A model generated the notes under the pieces. The model had not been told where the DNA came from. It did not search any database and saw only the letters and a program-made list of their open reading frames with translations. DNA of 55,299 nucleotides from contig NZ_LYVQ01000007.1 in NCBI RefSeq assembly GCF_001984095.1, forward strand, positions 1 through 55,299, in the 5' to 3' direction. The stretch is from Pelomonas sp. KK5. GTDB taxonomy: Bacteria; Pseudomonadota; Gammaproteobacteria; Burkholderiales; Burkholderiaceae_C. A program made the translations under genes and the position numbers. Below, one piece after another: positions 16,577 to 25,316 of this stretch. Every line of letters begins with the position of its first letter. The first letter of the stretch is position 1.

Positions 16577-17695
16577 TCAGCGGCGGCGGCGCCAGGCCTT
16601 GATGCCGAACACGCCCAGCCCCGCCAGGAACAGCAGCGCCGGCGCCGGCTCGGGCACGGCGGCGGTCGAGGGCTCGGCGATCGCGCTGGAGGCGTCCAGC
16701 GTCGACACGGTGGCGCTGACGGTCGAGCCGTCGAGGAAGACGCGGGCGGAGAGGCTGAAGACGCTGGCGCTGTTGGTCAGGTCGTCGGGATGGAAGGTCG
16801 TGATGTCGTAGCCGTTCGGGTTCAGCTGCCAGCCGCTCGTGCTGTTGTACATCGCGGTCAGCGCGGCGCCGGCCTGGGCCGGCGTGACGATATTGCCGTT
16901 GAGCAGCAGCACGCCGTTGAGCTGGCCGGCGATCAGGTTGCCGGTGGTCTCGGCGTCGTTGCCGTTCAGCGCGGTGGTGACCGAAGCGCTGCCGTTGGCA
17001 TTGATCGTGACGGACAGCAGGTTGTAGTTGGTGGGCGAGCCCGAGGTGGAGCTGAGCGGGTTGAGCGTCAGGCCGAAGTTGGACCAGATCGCGCCGTTCG
17101 CGTCGGTACTGGAGAACTCGCCGAACTGCGAGTAGTCCATGCCCAGGCTCCACAGGCTGGCGCTCGGCGCGGACATGGTCCAGGGATCGGTGATGCGGGT
17201 CTCGGCGATGGTCGGGTTGTCGGCCACCACGCCGCGCTTGGCGTTGGCATTGGACTTGGTGTACTTCAGCGCGTAGTAGCCGCCGATGAAGCCCTTGTAC
17301 AGCTGCAGCTGGGTCCAGTTCGTCGCGGTGCTGCCGCCGACGCTGGTGTCCACGCGCGGGTAGGGGTTGGAGTCGTAGGTGCCGGTCCAGCCGGCCGCGC
17401 CGGGCTTGCCGAGGAAGCTCCAGGTGTGCCAGCCGGCCCCGCCGACGGGTACGCCGCCGAAGGAGTTCATGTACTGGTCGTCCCAGCGGCCGGTGGGCAG
17501 TTCGTCCTTGTTGTCGGTGTACCAGATGCGATCCTTCTTCCAGCCGTCGGTGGTGGAGAAGATGTCGGTGGACCGGCTGGTGGCCGAGGTGTCGGACGGG
17601 GCGCCGTGCGCCGGCGGCGAGGCCGACATCAGCGCGAGGGCGGCGACGATGGCCGCGGTCAGCGGCAGGAACGAGCGAGTCGTGGTGGGCACCAT
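16577..17695 (-). CDS. PEP-CTERM exosortase-sorted extracellular protein
   Basis: A 372-residue exported protein. An N-terminal signal peptide spans about residues 5-32. The body is rich in Ser, Thr, Asn and Gly. The C-terminus is a PEP-CTERM sorting tag: VPEP, a hydrophobic helix (ALLFLAGLGVFGI) and a basic WRRRR end. Such proteins are cut and anchored by exosortase and often link to extracellular polysaccharide. No exosortase gene is in the window. The start at 17695 is chosen for its signal peptide; the longer frame has a non-signal N-terminus. The function of the body is unknown. Confidence 0.88.
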   Translation of the reverse strand: MVPTTTRSFLPLTAAIVAALALMSASPPAHGAPSDTSATSRSTDIFSTTDGWKKDRIWYTDNKDELPTGRWDDQYMNSFGGVPVGGAGWHTWSFLGKPGAAGWTGTYDSNPYPRVDTSVGGSTATNWTQLQLYKGFIGGYYALKYTKSNANAKRGVVADNPTIAETRITDPWTMSAPSASLWSLGMDYSQFGEFSSTDANGAIWSNFGLTLNPLSSTSGSPTNYNLLSVTINANGSASVTTALNGNDAETTGNLIAGQLNGVLLLNGNIVTPAQAGAALTAMYNSTSGWQLNPNGYDITTFHPDDLTNSASVFSLSARVFLDGSTVSATVSTLDASSAIAEPSTAAVPEPAPALLFLAGLGVFGIKAWRRRR

Positions 17696-17870
17696 GGCGA
17701 CGAACTCCAGATGGCGAGCGCCCTCATAGGGGCGAATCTGCCGATTGGCGCGCGGAGCCAGGAAGTCCGTACTGCTTTGACCACGACGAGCAACACGCCA
17801 ACCGGCAAGGGCTGGCCTCCCACTTGGAGGCGGATGCTGCGCCGCTGGTCCGGGAGCGTCAACAAGGACG

Positions 17871-17902
17871 AAGGGCTTGCGACGCCGGCGCCGCAAGCCC
17901 TT
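17871..17902 (-). terminator. Hairpin, possible terminator of the M3 peptidase gene
   Basis: A perfect 11-bp stem (17871-17881 with 17892-17902) and 10-base loop lie about 80 bases past the M3 stop on the minus strand. The following bases, CGTCCTTGTTG, are only mildly T-rich, so termination is plausible but unproven. Confidence 0.4.
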
Positions 17903-17919
17903 GATTCGGCTGGCAATAT

Positions 17920-17937
17920 TGTTACAATTTCGTAACA
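17920..17937. promoter_or_regulatory. Inverted repeat TGTTAC-N6-GTAACA
   Basis: A perfect 6+6 inverted repeat with a 6-base AT-rich spacer lies in an AT-rich patch upstream of the PEP-CTERM gene, after the M3 stop. It looks like a protein-binding operator. The binding factor is unknown. Confidence 0.35.
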
Positions 17938-17982
17938 GAAAACCTATGCCGCCAGTGTGCCCATTCGCTGGGCTTCATGCGC

Positions 17983-19860
17983 TCACTTGGTGGCGATCAG
18001 CGCTTCCAGCTCGTCCATCACCCGGTTCATGCGGCGCACGACCGCCTGGTAGGGCGCCGGCGTGGCCATGTCCAGGCCGGCGGCCTTGACCAGCAGGTAC
18101 GGGTCGTCTGAGCCGCCCGCCTTGAGCAGCGTGAAGTAGCGGTCCCGCAGCGCGGTGTCGCCCTTGCCGATGCCCTCGGCGAAGTAGGCCGCGGCGCTGA
18201 TGCAGGTGGCGTACTGGTAGACGTAGAAGTCGCGGTAGAAGTGGGGGATGTAGGCCCACTCGATGCCGTAGAGATCGTCGATCTTCAGCACGCCCTCGGC
18301 GTCGCCGTGGTAGCGCTTGAGCAGGTCCAGGTAGATGGCGCTGAGCTTCTCGCCGGTGATCGGCTCGCCCTTCTCGACCGCCTCGTGCGCCTTCAGCTCG
18401 AACTCGGCGAACATTGCCTGGCGGAAGAAGGTGCCGCGGATGTTCTCCAGTTCCTGGCTCAGCGCGAAGATCTTCTCCTGCTTGCTCTTTGCATGCTCGA
18501 CCATGTAGTCGGCCAGCAGCAGCTCGTTGGCGGTGGAGGGGATCTCGGCGATGAAGGTGGAGTAGTCGCTGGTCTCGAAGGGCTGGGCGCCGGTCGTGTA
18601 GACCGTGTGCATCGCGTGGCCCCACTCGTGGGCCAGCGTGCTGAGGCTGTTGTAGTTGTTGTTGAAGCTCATCAGCAGGAACGGATGCACGTCGTAGGCC
18701 GAGCCGTTCATGTAGGCGCCGCTGCGTTTGCCGCGCTGGGGCACCGAGTGCATCCAGTTGCCCTTGAAGCCGGCGGCCAGCTTGTCGGTGTAGTCCTTGC
18801 CCAGCGGCTGCAGCGCGGTCAGCGTGAGCTGCTCGGCTTCGGCCACCGTGTAGCTGGCCGAGGGCTTGGCCAGCGGCACGTAGATGTCCTGGTAGCCGGC
18901 GCTCTTCAGGCCCAGCATCCTGCTGCGCAGCTTGAAGTAGCGGTGCAGCGTGGGCAGGCCCTTGTTGGTCTCCTCGACCAGCGTGCGGTAGACGGCCTCG
19001 GGGATGTTGTCGCCGCCCTGGGCCATCGCCACGCTGGTGGGGAAGTTGCGCGCGCGGGCCTGGAAGACGGTGCCGCGCAGGTTGGCGGCGTAGGTGGCGC
19101 CGAGCGTGCGCTCATAGGCCTTGAAGACCGGCCAGAAGGCCTTGAACACCTGCAGGCGGATCTTCGGATCGGCGTCGGAGCGGTACTTGACGTACTGCTC
19201 CTGGTCCAGCGTCACTTCCTTGCCGTGGATCTTCACCTTGGGCCAGGGCATGTCGGCATTGGCCAGCAGGTTGTAGATCGCCTGGGGCTGCTGCAGCGGC
19301 TCGGCGGCGGAGGCCAGCAGCGCCTCTTCCTTGGCGCCCAGCACATGGGCCGACAGGCGCAGGATCGTGCGCAGGCCGTAGGCATGCTTGGCCAGGCCGG
19401 CGTCCTGGGCGATGAAGCCGTTGACCTTGTCGGCGCCCAGCGCGGCGACCTCGGTGTTCAGCCAGGAGGTGGCCTCGCCGAACTGGTTGAAGGCCGCGTC
19501 GGCCTGCTGGTTGCGCGCCTGGTTCTCGGTGATCTTGGTGTTCTCGTCGGCGCGCAGGCTGGCGTAGACGGCCAGGCGGTAGATGCGCTTCTTCACCGCC
19601 GAGATCTGGTCCATGCCGGCGCGCAGCGCGCCCGCATTGGCGCCCAGCGTGCCCTGCAGGGCCTTGAGCTTCGGCAGCTCGGCCAGGATGGCCTGGCGCT
19701 CGGTCTCCCAGGCCGCGGCGTTGGGGTACAGCGGCGTCAGGTCCCAGACGCCGGCGGCGTCCATCGTGGGTGCGGCGGCGGCGGGGGCGGTGGCAGCCTG
19801 GGCCGGCAGGATCTGCAGCGAGGCGGCGGCCAGGGCCAGGGCGATGGCGGTCAATTTCAT
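17983..19860 (-). CDS. M3-family oligoendopeptidase F-like, exported
   Basis: A 625-residue zinc peptidase. The zinc motif HEWGH is at 411-415 and the third ligand is Glu439 (FIAEIPST). The C-terminal IPHFYRDFYVYQYA (about 538-551) carries the family's substrate-binding His and Tyr residues. A clear Sec signal peptide ends near LPAQAA (about residue 22), which is unusual because many M3 enzymes are cytosolic. It would digest medium-length peptides in the periplasm. Together with the M13 enzyme it suggests active periplasmic peptide recycling. Confidence 0.93.
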   Translation of the reverse strand: MKLTAIALALAAASLQILPAQAATAPAAAAPTMDAAGVWDLTPLYPNAAAWETERQAILAELPKLKALQGTLGANAGALRAGMDQISAVKKRIYRLAVYASLRADENTKITENQARNQQADAAFNQFGEATSWLNTEVAALGADKVNGFIAQDAGLAKHAYGLRTILRLSAHVLGAKEEALLASAAEPLQQPQAIYNLLANADMPWPKVKIHGKEVTLDQEQYVKYRSDADPKIRLQVFKAFWPVFKAYERTLGATYAANLRGTVFQARARNFPTSVAMAQGGDNIPEAVYRTLVEETNKGLPTLHRYFKLRSRMLGLKSAGYQDIYVPLAKPSASYTVAEAEQLTLTALQPLGKDYTDKLAAGFKGNWMHSVPQRGKRSGAYMNGSAYDVHPFLLMSFNNNYNSLSTLAHEWGHAMHTVYTTGAQPFETSDYSTFIAEIPSTANELLLADYMVEHAKSKQEKIFALSQELENIRGTFFRQAMFAEFELKAHEAVEKGEPITGEKLSAIYLDLLKRYHGDAEGVLKIDDLYGIEWAYIPHFYRDFYVYQYATCISAAAYFAEGIGKGDTALRDRYFTLLKAGGSDDPYLLVKAAGLDMATPAPYQAVVRRMNRVMDELEALIATK

Positions 19861-19952
19861 GGGCGAGTGCTCGTGGCTTCGTATGAAGCCGGCGATTTTG
19901 CACGCGGCGCCCGGGGGTGCCGTTCGTCACCTCGGGTTGGCCCGAGGCCTTG

Positions 19953-21170
19953 TCAGCGCCGTGGCAGCGTCAATGTTGCCCGCAGCCCGCCCTCCGGCCG
20001 GTTCGTCAGTGCCAGCGTGCCGCCCTGGCGCTGCATCAGGTCCCGCGCGATGTACAGGCCCAGGCCGGTGCCGCCGGTGTGCTTGCTGCGCGAGGCATCG
20101 ACGCGGAAGAAGGGCTGGAACACGTCATCCAGCAGCGCGGGCGGGATGCCCGGCCCGGCGTCGTCGATGGTGATGCGCAGCTGTTCGCCGGTCAGCTGAA
20201 CCTCGACCTCAGCCCGCCCGCCGTAGCGCAGCGCGTTGTCGACCAGGTTGCCCAGCACGCGGCGCAGCGCGCCCGGCTGCACCTGGGTGACGGCCTCCTC
20301 GGCGCCGGTGTAGGCGACCGGCTGGCCCTGCTCGGCGAGGTCGTCGGCCATCGACTGCAGCAGCGCCGCCACGTCGGTCTTCTGCATCGGCTCGGGGTTG
20401 CCGTCGGCGCCGCGGAAGACCTCCAGCGTGTTGTCGATCAGCGCGTTCATCTCGCGCAGGTCCGAGATGTTCTTCTGCTGCAGCTCGGACTCGGCGTTGT
20501 CCGCCATCTCGATGCGCATGCGCATGCGGGTCAGCGGCGTGCGCAGGTCGTGCGAGATCGCGGCCACCATCAGCCCGCGCGAGCGGAAGTGCTCGCGCAG
20601 CCGGCGCGCCATGTCGTTGAAGACCTTGGCCGTCTCGCGCACCTCCAGCGTGCCCTCGTGCTCGTCCAGCTCCGGCGGCGCGGCGCCGCCCTCGGCCAGC
20701 GAGCTGCCCAGCCGCTGCGAGGCGCTGACCAGCCGGCGCATCGGTTGCGACACCCAGCGCGAGCCGAACCAGGCCGCCAGGCCGATCACCAGCAGGCGCA
20801 CGCCGTAGTCGATCGCGAGCAGGCGCCCGCTCATCTCGCGCCGGGCGCCGAAGCGGGGGCCGGGCGGCGGACCGTTGTCCATCGCCGTGCCCGGCGGCGG
20901 CCCGCGCATGCCGTCACCCGGGCCAGGGCCAGGGCGCGGTCCGGGGCCGCGGGGCATGCCGGGCGTCGGCGGCATCGTCGGCAGCGTGGCCATGCGGCCG
21001 GGGATGCCGTTGCCGCCGAACATCTCGTGTTCCTCGCCGCTGAAGGTGCTGGCGAACTGCACCACCGTGATGGCGAGCAACTGGCTCACCACCAGCGAAC
21101 CCCAGATCAGGACAAAGAGACGCTTGGCCAGCGTGTCGGCGAACTTGCGCGCGAGCCAGTCCTTCGTCAT
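19953..21170 (-). CDS. Sensor histidine kinase with Pro/Gly/Met-rich periplasmic loop
   Basis: A 405-residue kinase. TM1 is about 19-40, a periplasmic loop spans about 43-117, TM2 is about 118-136, and HAMP follows. The phosphoacceptor is His207 in ISHDLRTPL. The ATPase domain shows NLVDNALRYG, DDAGPGIPP and GTGLGLYI. The periplasmic loop is dominated by Pro, Gly, Met and Arg (for example PGMPRGPGPRPGPGPG at about 70-85), unlike a PAS or Cache sensor. It overlaps the response regulator gene by 4 bases (ATGA), so the pair is co-translated. Confidence 0.93.
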   Translation of the reverse strand: MTKDWLARKFADTLAKRLFVLIWGSLVVSQLLAITVVQFASTFSGEEHEMFGGNGIPGRMATLPTMPPTPGMPRGPGPRPGPGPGDGMRGPPPGTAMDNGPPPGPRFGARREMSGRLLAIDYGVRLLVIGLAAWFGSRWVSQPMRRLVSASQRLGSSLAEGGAAPPELDEHEGTLEVRETAKVFNDMARRLREHFRSRGLMVAAISHDLRTPLTRMRMRIEMADNAESELQQKNISDLREMNALIDNTLEVFRGADGNPEPMQKTDVAALLQSMADDLAEQGQPVAYTGAEEAVTQVQPGALRRVLGNLVDNALRYGGRAEVEVQLTGEQLRITIDDAGPGIPPALLDDVFQPFFRVDASRSKHTGGTGLGLYIARDLMQRQGGTLALTNRPEGGLRATLTLPRR

Positions 21171-21877
21171 CCACTCACCTGGCAGTCGAACAGATAGCCC
21201 TCGCCGCGCATCGTGCGGATCATCCGCGGTTCGCGCGAGGAGTCGCCCAGCTTCTGCCGCAGACGCGAGACGCTGAGGTCGATGCTGCGGTCATTGACGA
21301 CCACGCCCGGCGCGCGGGTCAGGTCGATCAGCTGGTCGCGCGTCATCACGCGGCCGGGCCGGTCGACGAAGGCCGACAGCAGGCGGAACTCGGCGTTGGA
21401 CAGGACGACGACCACTTCCTCCGGCGAGCGCAGCTGGCGCAGCACGCGGTCGAACTTCCAGCCCTCGAACTGCACGCTGCGCGACTTGCTCGGCTCCATG
21501 CCGCGCTCGCCCTTCTTCGTGCGGCGCAGCACCGCGTTAATGCGGGCCACCAATTCGCGCGGCTCGAAGGGCTTGGGCAGGTAGTCGTCGGCGCCCATCT
21601 CCAGGCCCAGCACGCGGCTGACCGGGTCGCCCTGCGCCGTCAGCATTACCACCGGCGTCTGCGAGTTCTGCTGCACCCACTGGCACAGCGACAGGCCGCT
21701 CTCGTCGGGCAGCATCAGGTCCAGCACGATCACGTCGAACACCTGGCCCGAGCCCATGGCTCGGCGCATCTCGACCCCATCGGCCGCGGTGCTCACCTCC
21801 ATGCCGAAACGGCCCAGGTAATCGCTCACCGCGTGGCGGATCTCGGCATCGTCGTCGACGACGAGGCAGCGGGTCAT
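21167..21877 (-). CDS. OmpR-family response regulator
   Basis: A 236-residue regulator. The receiver domain has acidic residues Asp8-Asp10, phosphoacceptor Asp53 (VLDLMLPD) and a conserved Lys in PKPFEP near 103. An OmpR/PhoB winged helix follows (about 140-232, with RSIDLSVSRLRQKLGD and TMRGEGYLF). The start at 21877 is chosen because AGGAGG precedes it; the longer frame lacks receiver sequence. It is the partner of the adjacent histidine kinase. Target genes are not evident. Confidence 0.94.
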   Translation of the reverse strand: MTRCLVVDDDAEIRHAVSDYLGRFGMEVSTAADGVEMRRAMGSGQVFDVIVLDLMLPDESGLSLCQWVQQNSQTPVVMLTAQGDPVSRVLGLEMGADDYLPKPFEPRELVARINAVLRRTKKGERGMEPSKSRSVQFEGWKFDRVLRQLRSPEEVVVVLSNAEFRLLSAFVDRPGRVMTRDQLIDLTRAPGVVVNDRSIDLSVSRLRQKLGDSSREPRMIRTMRGEGYLFDCQVSG

Positions 21878-21985
21878 GGTTTCCTCCTGCTTGGCCGCAC
21901 GTTGGGCCAGGAAGCGGCCCGCCTCGGGCGGACTGGCGAACCATACACCAGTGCCGTTCTTCATCACGATCATGGCGGGCACCGC

Positions 21986-22867
21986 TCAGGCCGCGATCGC
22001 CATGGTCAGCGCCGCGGCGTAGCCGTTCGTGACGTCGCCGCTGACGGTGGACATCTCCAGGGTCACGCCGTCGCTGAACACGCCGTCGGTGGCGAAGCTG
22101 ATGCGGGCGAAGTTGGCGATGCTGGCGCTGTAGCCGCTGGCCGTGTTGTAGACGGTGTTGCAGGCGTCCGTCGGGAAGGCCAGCTGCGTGGTCTTCAGCG
22201 CCTTGGTGTACGAGGTGGCGGTGGCCGCGCTGGCGTAGACCTCGATGTGGATGTGCGGCATGCGGCCGGAGTAGCAGCCGGGAAAGACGGTGGTGAAGGT
22301 GGCCGTGCCGTCGCTGCCGGTCACCTGCACGCCGCGCAGGTAGTTCTCGGCGGTCACGCCGCTGCTGTACATCGAGTAGCGGCCCTCGCGGTCGCAGTGC
22401 CAGATGTAGATGGCATAACCGGAAAGATCAGCGCAGGCGCCGTTGGCGTTCTGCAGCGTCAGCTTGACCGTCAGCGGCACGCCGCCGGCGGTGGTGGTGC
22501 TGCCGCCGAAGCTGCTGCGGATGTCGCTGCGCAGGATGCCGCTGAGCGTCAGCGCGTTGGCGATCGAGCCGTTGGCGGTGTTGGAGCCGTCGGCCGGATA
22601 GGGGCCGTTGGTCTCCTCGGGGATCACGCTGCAGCTCGAGGACGTGGAGCCGGAGCTGGTGCTGCCGCCGCTGGAGCTGCTGCCGCCACTGCTGCTGGAG
22701 GCCACGGTGCTGTCGCCGCCTCCGCCGCCGCAGGCCACCAGCGTCAGCGTGCCGACGCCGGTGACGGCGGCCAGCCAGCCGAGGGCGCGGCGGCGTTGCG
22801 CGCGTTGCGCATTGATCCGCTGGATGTCGTGGGCCAGGCCCTGGTCGTGGTCGTGGAGGTGTTGCAT
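21986..22867 (-). CDS. Lipoprotein intradiol ring-cleavage dioxygenase-like protein
   Basis: A 293-residue protein. After a hydrophobic stretch an LVAC lipobox puts the lipid on Cys46. A Gly/Ser-rich linker (about 47-78) then leads into an intradiol dioxygenase domain. All four iron ligands of protocatechuate 3,4-dioxygenase-type enzymes seem present: Tyr164 (EGRYS), Tyr199 (FPGCY), His205 and His207 (PHIHIE). The N-terminal RRR could also support Tat export. It would act on catechol-like compounds outside the cytoplasm, but the substrate is unknown. Upstream it is divergent from the peptide-binding protein gene. Confidence 0.88.
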   Translation of the reverse strand: MQHLHDHDQGLAHDIQRINAQRAQRRRALGWLAAVTGVGTLTLVACGGGGGDSTVASSSSGGSSSSGGSTSSGSTSSSCSVIPEETNGPYPADGSNTANGSIANALTLSGILRSDIRSSFGGSTTTAGGVPLTVKLTLQNANGACADLSGYAIYIWHCDREGRYSMYSSGVTAENYLRGVQVTGSDGTATFTTVFPGCYSGRMPHIHIEVYASAATATSYTKALKTTQLAFPTDACNTVYNTASGYSASIANFARISFATDGVFSDGVTLEMSTVSGDVTNGYAAALTMAIAA

Positions 22868-22910
22868 GACGCCATTGCAGCGCCGGCCCTTGTCATCCAC
22901 TTAGCGGCTT

Positions 22911-22928
22911 TGTGTCGAGCTTGACACA
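22911..22928. promoter_or_regulatory. Inverted repeat TGTGTC-N6-GACACA in a divergent promoter region
   Basis: A 6+6 inverted repeat with central GAGCTT lies midway in the 102-base gap between the dioxygenase (minus) and the peptide-binding protein (plus). It contains TTGACA at 22921-22926, but no good -10 follows. It is a plausible operator shared by both genes. Confidence 0.4.
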
Positions 22929-22969
22929 TGCGGGCAAGGGAATTGCCGCGTCGTCCAGAATCCCTACCC

Positions 22970-24559
22970 ATGAGCAAGATGAAGAACAAGACCCTGCCCC
23001 TGTTGCTGCTGCTCGCCGGCCTGGCGACGGCCTCCCAGGCCCAGACCCTGCGCTGGGCCGCCGCCGGCGACGTGCTGACGCTGGACCCCTTCGCCCAGAA
23101 CGAGACACTGACCAACACCATCAACGGCCAGATCCACGAGTTCCTCGCCACCCGCGACCAGAACCTGAACCTGGCGCCGCAGCTGGCCACGGAATGGAAG
23201 CAGACCGGCCCGCTGAAGTGGGTGTTCAAGCTCCGCCCGGGCGTCAAGTTCCACGACGGCCGGCCCTTCACCGCGGACGACGTGATCTTCTCGGTCAATC
23301 GCGCGAAGCAGCCCAGCTCCCAGGTGGCCGTCTACGCCAACGCTTTGGGCGAGCCGAGGAAGGTCGACGATCTCACCGTCGAGTTCACGCTGAAGGAAGT
23401 GAACCCGATCTTCCTGCAGCACGTGACCACGATCTACATCATGAGCAAGGGCTGGGCCGAGGAACACAAGGCCACCAAGACGCAGGACTTCTCCGCCAAG
23501 GAGGAGAGTTATGCCGCCTTCCATGCCAACGGCACCGGCCCCTTCATGCTGGAGAGCCGCACGGCCGATTCGAAGACGGTGCTCAAGCGCAACCCGAACT
23601 ACTGGGGCAGGATCGAGGGCAATCTGCAGCAGGTGGTCTACACCCCGATCAAGAGCGAGGCCACGCGCACCGCGGCGCTGGTCTCGGGCGAGGTGGACTT
23701 CGTGCTCGATCCCTCGCCGCGCGACCTGGACCGCCTCTCCCACACGCCCGGCGTCAAGATCGTCAACGGGCCCGAGAACCGCATCATCTTCATCGGCCTG
23801 GATCAGGGCCGCGACCAATTGCTGTACTCGGACGTGAAGGGCAAGAACCCGTTCAAGGACGTCCGCGTGCGCCGCGCGCTGTACCAGTCCATCGACATCG
23901 AGACGATCAAGACCAAGCTGATGAACGGCCAGTCCGCGCCGACCGGCGCCGTCGTGCCCTCGCCGCTGGGCGACTACAACGACGCCGAGATCGAGAAGCG
24001 CCTGCCCTTCGATCTCGAGGCCGCGAAGAAGCTGCTGGCCGAGGCCGGCTACCCGGCCGGCTTCGGCTTCACGCTGGACTGCACCAACGACCGCTACGTC
24101 AACGACGAACGCATCTGCGTGACCCTGGCCGCGCAGTGGGCCAAGGCGGGCCTGAAGGTCAAGGTCAACGCCCAGCCCAAGGCGCTGACCTTCAACAAGC
24201 TGGAGCAGCTGGACACCAGCGCCTACATGTTCGGCTGGGGCGGCTCGATCACCGATGCCGAGCCGATCTTCACGACGCACTATCGCAACCGCGGCGCCAA
24301 GGGCCAGGGCGAGTACAACCGCGGCAACTTCAAGGACGACGAGCTGGACGCGCTGGTCGTGGCCTCGTCGAAGGAGGCTGATCCGAAGAAGCGCGAGGCG
24401 CTGGTGAAGAAGGCCTTCCTGCGCGAGCAGGAGCAGGTCCACTACATCCCGCTGCACCGCCAGTTCATTCCCTGGGCGGCGCGCAGCAATGTGAGCGTCG
24501 TCCACCGGCCGGACAACTGGCTGGAGCTGCGCTGGGTCAGCGTGGGGCCGGCCAAGTAG
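22970..24559 (+). CDS. ABC transporter family 5 (dipeptide/oligopeptide) binding protein, orphan
   Basis: A 529-residue exported solute-binding protein. A signal peptide (MSKMKNKTLPLLLLLAG to about residue 24, ending SQA) precedes LTLDPFAQNETL and PLKWVFKLRPGVKFHDG, hallmarks of the SBP_bac_5 family. The typical AAKKLLAEAGYPAGFGF segment is in the C-terminal half. It would bind short peptides or a similar solute. No permease or ATPase gene is adjacent. Its 3' end overlaps the convergent HAD gene by 23 bases. Confidence 0.93.
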   Translation: MSKMKNKTLPLLLLLAGLATASQAQTLRWAAAGDVLTLDPFAQNETLTNTINGQIHEFLATRDQNLNLAPQLATEWKQTGPLKWVFKLRPGVKFHDGRPFTADDVIFSVNRAKQPSSQVAVYANALGEPRKVDDLTVEFTLKEVNPIFLQHVTTIYIMSKGWAEEHKATKTQDFSAKEESYAAFHANGTGPFMLESRTADSKTVLKRNPNYWGRIEGNLQQVVYTPIKSEATRTAALVSGEVDFVLDPSPRDLDRLSHTPGVKIVNGPENRIIFIGLDQGRDQLLYSDVKGKNPFKDVRVRRALYQSIDIETIKTKLMNGQSAPTGAVVPSPLGDYNDAEIEKRLPFDLEAAKKLLAEAGYPAGFGFTLDCTNDRYVNDERICVTLAAQWAKAGLKVKVNAQPKALTFNKLEQLDTSAYMFGWGGSITDAEPIFTTHYRNRGAKGQGEYNRGNFKDDELDALVVASSKEADPKKREALVKKAFLREQEQVHYIPLHRQFIPWAARSNVSVVHRPDNWLELRWVSVGPAK

Positions 24560-25217
24560 CCAGCAGCGCGGGAAGCTGGGCCATGTCGGTGAAGACATGG
24601 CTGGCGCCCGCGGCCAGCAACTGCTCCGGCGAGCCGTGCGAGGGGCCGCCCGGCGCATAGCCGAACACGGTGGCGCCCGCGGCCACGCCGGCGGTGACGC
24701 CGGTCGCCGTGTCCTCGATCACCGCGCAGCGCCGCGGGTCCGCGCCCAGCGCCGCCGCGGCGGCCAGATAGACATCGGGCGCCGGCTTGGAGCGCGGCAT
24801 CTCGTGGCCGCTGAAGATGCGGCCTTCGAACAGCTCGTACAGGCCCACCTTGCGCAGCTGCAGCTCGATCTTCGGCCGGTCCGCGCCGGACGCGCAGGCG
24901 ATGCGGCCGCCGCTGGCCTCGCGCAGCGCCGCCACCGCGGCCGGCGCACCGGGGATCACTTCCAGCTCGTTCGCCAGCGCCTTGTTGCGCGCCGCGCGGA
25001 AGCTGCTCAGCCACTCCTCGGTCAGCGGCCTGCCGGTCATCCGCTCGATCAGCGGCGCCTGGTCGCGCACCAGCTTGCCGATGAACAGGCGCATGCACTC
25101 GTCCAGGCCCAGCGTCCAGCCGGCCTCGGCCAGCATGCGCTGCAGCACGATGTGGGTGATGGTCTCGGAGTCGACGAGCACGCCGTCGCAGTCGAACAGG
25201 ATGGCTTCGAATTTCAT
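24537..25217 (-). CDS. HAD-superfamily phosphatase (subfamily IA)
   Basis: A 226-residue haloacid dehalogenase-like hydrolase. The nucleophile and acid are Asp9 and Asp11 in FDCDGVLVDSE. A GADRPKIE segment follows, Lys is in SKPAPDVYL, and the second acidic motif is EDTATGVTAG. This resembles beta-phosphoglucomutase-like sugar phosphatases; the substrate is not predictable. The convergent neighbour's last 23 bases overlap its end. Confidence 0.92.
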   Translation of the reverse strand: MKFEAILFDCDGVLVDSETITHIVLQRMLAEAGWTLGLDECMRLFIGKLVRDQAPLIERMTGRPLTEEWLSSFRAARNKALANELEVIPGAPAAVAALREASGGRIACASGADRPKIELQLRKVGLYELFEGRIFSGHEMPRSKPAPDVYLAAAAALGADPRRCAVIEDTATGVTAGVAAGATVFGYAPGGPSHGSPEQLLAAGASHVFTDMAQLPALLATWPAPR

Positions 25218-25316
25218 GCGGGGGATTGGAGCATGTCACGCCCGCTTCACGCGCCGCCCCGATGATCCCGCGTCATCGTCCTGACACTCTGTTGCGCGCA
25301 CGTTGCTCCCCATCTC

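Larger units (their letters stand above)
17696..17982. other. Long structured leader between M3 peptidase and PEP-CTERM genes
   Basis: This 287-base gap on the minus strand holds several dyads. CGCCC/GGGCG surrounds 17719-17736, GCCTCC/GGAGGC lies at 17815-17831, an 11-bp stem lies at 17871-17902, and TGTTAC-N6-GTAACA lies at 17920-17937. If the promoter is near the last dyad, the PEP-CTERM mRNA would have a leader of roughly 200 bases. I see no match to a known riboswitch class. Confidence 0.4.

Noticed and set aside
17700-17930. A GEMM-type c-di-GMP riboswitch before the PEP-CTERM gene
   Set aside because: I looked for the conserved GEMM core and tetraloop receptor and could not find them; only generic hairpins are present.
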